Below, piece after piece: positions 60,621 to 64,000 of a stretch of 64,000 bases of DNA (the first letter of the stretch is position 1; each line of letters opens with the position of its first letter). The DNA is from Panonychus citri (Eukaryota; Arthropoda; Arachnida; Trombidiformes; Tetranychidae), in contig NW_026515540.1 in the NCBI RefSeq assembly GCF_014898815.1, positions 806,001 to 870,000 of the forward strand, read 5' to 3'. A program made the translations under genes and the position numbers. The notes below the pieces were generated by a model. It had not been told where the DNA came from. It saw only the letters and a list, made by a program, of their open reading frames with translations, and searched no databases.

Positions 60621-63600
60621 CTAAATGGAAGAGAAATAAACAACAATTAAGGTGAGTAAATAATGAAAGAGAGAAAAAAAAAGTTCGAATCAACAAAAGA
60701 AATAGAAAAATAAACATCTTCCTGTGGAGATTATCTCATAATTTAATCCCGAACAATAATCGTTTACATGGATATACAATCATCGTAATTACGGTTACAC
60801 AGACAATTTAATATTCGCTTGTTTTTTTTTCACTCATTTGTTTTTCTCTCTGCTTTTCAACCAACAATTAGTTAATTATGGGTTATATGTACACTCGATA
60901 AATGTACTACATAGAGATATATATTATATATAAACATCTTATCAACAATTAACGGTTGAATTAACACCGATGGACTGAATCAACCACCAAATAACAACAA
61001 CATCACCAAAGAGATCGTGTTTATATCATATAAAACCATAGGGAATGGAACCCAAAAGGGAAACCATATTGTTGTTGTAGTATATTAGTTATCATTGAAC
61101 CATGGAAAAGCTTAATTTTGATTGTAATAATTGTCTAAGGCCTTTGATCATCTTCATCTAATCAAAACGATATTTATTATCGTTGCAATTACAAGGGCAA
61201 CAATTAGACTTACGATAATAAAACTGGCCTTGAATCAAAGAGCCGTGTTAACGTTCAAAGGCCTTAACTTGTTACCTGTGTTAATTTTATAACATTCAAG
61301 TGTAATATCAACACACACATTGATTGTTATCACCATCGATTAGTTAACTAACTATTATGGTTAACAATCAAAGCTCAAGGTATTTAACTTGTTTCTTTAC
61401 CTAAATTAACAGTGATCATCATGATTGTTTGTATGGTTTTTTGTTGTATTGTAAACAACTGATATTTCATCAACTGATTGTGAATTGCAATTAACCTCAT
61501 CACTCGCCTTGATTGTTAATTTCCTCAACTATTAATACAACGATATAAGTTCGAGACCATTTAATTACTATGATCACATTTAATTGTGACTTGATTGTTT
61601 CTTATCTATCATCTTTTTGCTTTAATCTCTTTGGGAAATCTAATAATCTCTTAGTTAATTGTTTATTATTATCTAACAGGAAAGGTCATCGGATGACCAT
61701 TAGTGATTAGATATTGAGATTGTTAAGGATTAGATATTGATCTTAAATCACAAATTGTTGTGAAAAAAAACAAGATATTGATTTAGTTTCTATTGCTTAA
61801 TGATCAACTAATAGTTGATGATAATGATTATATAACGAGTTAAATTGCTGGAAAATTGACAATTAATATGGTTGTTAAAGTTACAGTTAACGATTAATGA
61901 TTAACAGTAAACAGCAACAACAATAATCTGAAAACAATTTAACAGCAATTAAATTATATCAACAATCAAATTTCATTGTTTTTCTGTTGGTCATTTGAAA
62001 TGATTAATTTTTCTGATTGAAAACTGATTTAATAATAAAACCTTGACATATTATCCATCCCTTAATCATCATTGTTAAATTTGATTATAGTTAATAACGT
62101 TTAATCATGATTGATTTAAATCATATGGTTTCATCAGGTAAACTTCACAGTATGAATCAAGTTAAATCAATTGACACTTAAATTGTTACGCTAATAACAG
62201 GGTTCCAGTTACAGTATAATAATAATGATTAGCAACAAATCATCAACTGGATTAACTTTTTTTTTATATTTTATTATTATTGATCATCAAGGGATAAATA
62301 TTAAATCACTGGGAATGATAAATATATAAAACAATCAAAATTGATCAAATTTGTATTGTACTTTGTATGGGGTTTGAAATGATTAATTTAAATTGTAAAA
62401 CCTTTTTTAACTCACTGATCACATATTTGATTGTTTGAATTTGTATTATATCATTTGCTCAATCAATTCTTTGGCCAATGATTAGTTACAACAATTAAGA
62501 TTATCAATAACACATCTTAATGGATTAAATTGTCAAGTCTTGATTGCTATTAACTGGATTTAGGATTAAAGGTGGGGAAAGGGAAACAATTGATTGTGTT
62601 GATTGTTTATCAACAATTTAAAGTTTATCGTTAACAATAGTTTAGTTAAAGTAACATCATCATCATCATCATCATATGGACACAACAATTAACTAATTGT
62701 TATTGTGGATTAGATTTGATTGTATGATCAATTTTTATTATTATTTAACTTTCTTGATTCCCTGTTGATTTTAATCACTCGTTCACTTGCTCTATGGGAA
62801 GTCAAACTAATCAGTTAATCAACTGATCAACTTAATTGTGACCTAAAATTGTGACTTATTTGTTTAACCTTATCATTAGTATCAACAATTAAGATGACCT
62901 GGTCAATTAGTGCAAACAATTTAAGTCTCATCATCTATCATTAACTAAACAATCAACAATTGACTTAATCATTTTATATCAATGATAATCTAGTTAATTG
63001 TGAATTAACTCAAAAAATATTCATTCCATTAATTGAGTTTTATTATAATGATCGAGATTCGTTGATTTAATCACACAATTAACGATTAATTTTTGGTGGA
63101 AAATGTTTTTCTTCAAACAATTAAGGTAAATACCCATGGATACACAATTAACTTTACCACTAATTAAACAACAAATTAATCATCTTCAGAATAATCAATC
63201 AAATTAACACTAAATGTAAACTATTAAATCAACAATTTAGTAATTACATTTTTTTGTTGGAAAAAAAAGTTTACCATTTACAATTTAAATCACAATCAGA
63301 GTCTTATTATTGATTTAATTTTCACGGTTAATGGTTGATTGTTAAAGGTCAACATTGAATACTAATGGACAATGGTCAACAATTTAGATTGATCATGATC
63401 AGTACAATAGTTAACTGGATTAAATTTGATTCTTCCTTGTTTAGTTTAATTCTGCAACTATTACATTAATAGCAATTTAGTTGATTGTCAACAAGAAAAG
63501 ATAAGAAAAAAAAAGTTCAAGACTGTTAATATAATTAGATTAACAGATTATTAGTTAATCAATCAAATTAATATCAACTAATCAATAATTATTTCCCAAT

Positions 63601-64000
63601 GGATGTGATTAATTAGTTTACTGATTAATCAACAATTTAATGGGAATCAGATTTTAAGATATTCTAGTTTTTTGTTCAACAATTTAATTTAAATTACTAT
63701 TATCATCTGATTAACTGATTTAACTTATCAGTAATTTAGTAAATTGCTATTTAAGTAAAAAAAAACTAAATTGTTTGATTGATTATCTGACCATTGAATT
63801 GAATCATGATTAAGTTAAACACATCGATTAGTATTGATTACTATTTAAATTGTTGAAAATTTCAATCGCTGAATTTTTTTTGTAATTCATAATTATATTT
63901 GATTGTGTATTTAACTGTGATTATAAGTGTCAATCAGTTAATCATGATCAAGATTGAGATGATCAATTGTGTGATAATCAGTTAAATTGTTACCCTCAAC
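60621..64000 (-). other. long intron of the formin, no exon seen
   Basis: No frame of 60 codons or more and no segment resembling the FHOD N-terminus on either strand. Sequence is very AT-rich with dense ATTGATTAAC-type words. It probably is one formin intron extending past the window. An AC microsatellite lies further downstream in transcription order at 60264-60285, in the previous intron. Confidence 0.6.

Overview
This is eukaryotic nuclear DNA, strongly AT-rich. It has spliceosomal introns (GTAAGT-type donors, T-rich tracts before AG), long runs of ATC/GAT and GA/CT microsatellite, and short non-autonomous DNA transposons. A chaoptin orthologue points to an arthropod. Short introns in the housekeeping genes, tight gene packing and overall base composition suggest a small-genome chelicerate such as an acariform mite; the exact group is inference.

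Layout. 0-13 kb: chaoptin (chp), a giant LRR exon, then a 6.2-kb intron carrying two identical, oppositely oriented 222-bp MITEs, then the LRRCT/anchor exon. 14.5 kb: an intronless gene for one stand-alone filamin repeat. 16-18.4 kb: a trypsin-like secreted protease with a decayed second protease domain. 18.9-19.85 kb: a mosaic of fragments copied from elsewhere in the window, interrupted by a 289-bp MITE. 20-23 kb: a possible SNAPC2-like gene divergent from EIF3E. 24.5 kb: a secreted basic-to-acidic orphan protein. 26-26.9 kb: a tandem repeat with a box-B-like motif. 27.3-29.5 kb: an SNX20/21-type PX protein divergent from DPM3. 29.6-35.7 kb: NUP153, scrambled by a 1.6-kb tandem duplication. 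36.3 kb: an NF-YA-type factor. 37.5-41 kb: RPAP1, broken by two frameshifts. 41.5-42 kb: a small membrane/secreted orphan. 42.3-44.8 kb: a near-perfect inverted repeat with ~0.91-kb arms. 45.6-47.5 kb: ALG13 followed after 26 nt by GEMIN6, convergent with RNASEK. 49-51.2 kb: an MFS transporter with one frameshift. 51.6 kb to the window end: the 3' two-thirds of an FHOD-type formin on the minus strand, its 5' exons lying beyond the window.

Together the genes form an ordinary housekeeping neighbourhood: translation initiation (EIF3E), dolichol-linked glycosylation (DPM3, ALG13), nuclear pore (NUP153), Pol II assembly (RPAP1), snRNP assembly (GEMIN6) and actin (FHOD), plus arthropod-specific genes. 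There is no operon-like pathway except the very close ALG13-GEMIN6 pair.

The most interesting structures are the 2.45-kb inverted repeat, the mirrored MITE pair inside the chp intron, the ALG13-GEMIN6 spacing, and a YAGATGGCRSY (CTCF-like) motif shared by two promoters and the 289-bp MITE. A warning goes with these: NUP153, RPAP1 and the MFS gene carry indel-only differences or frameshifts that look like assembly/consensus error, and the inverted repeat lies in the same 30-50 kb stretch.
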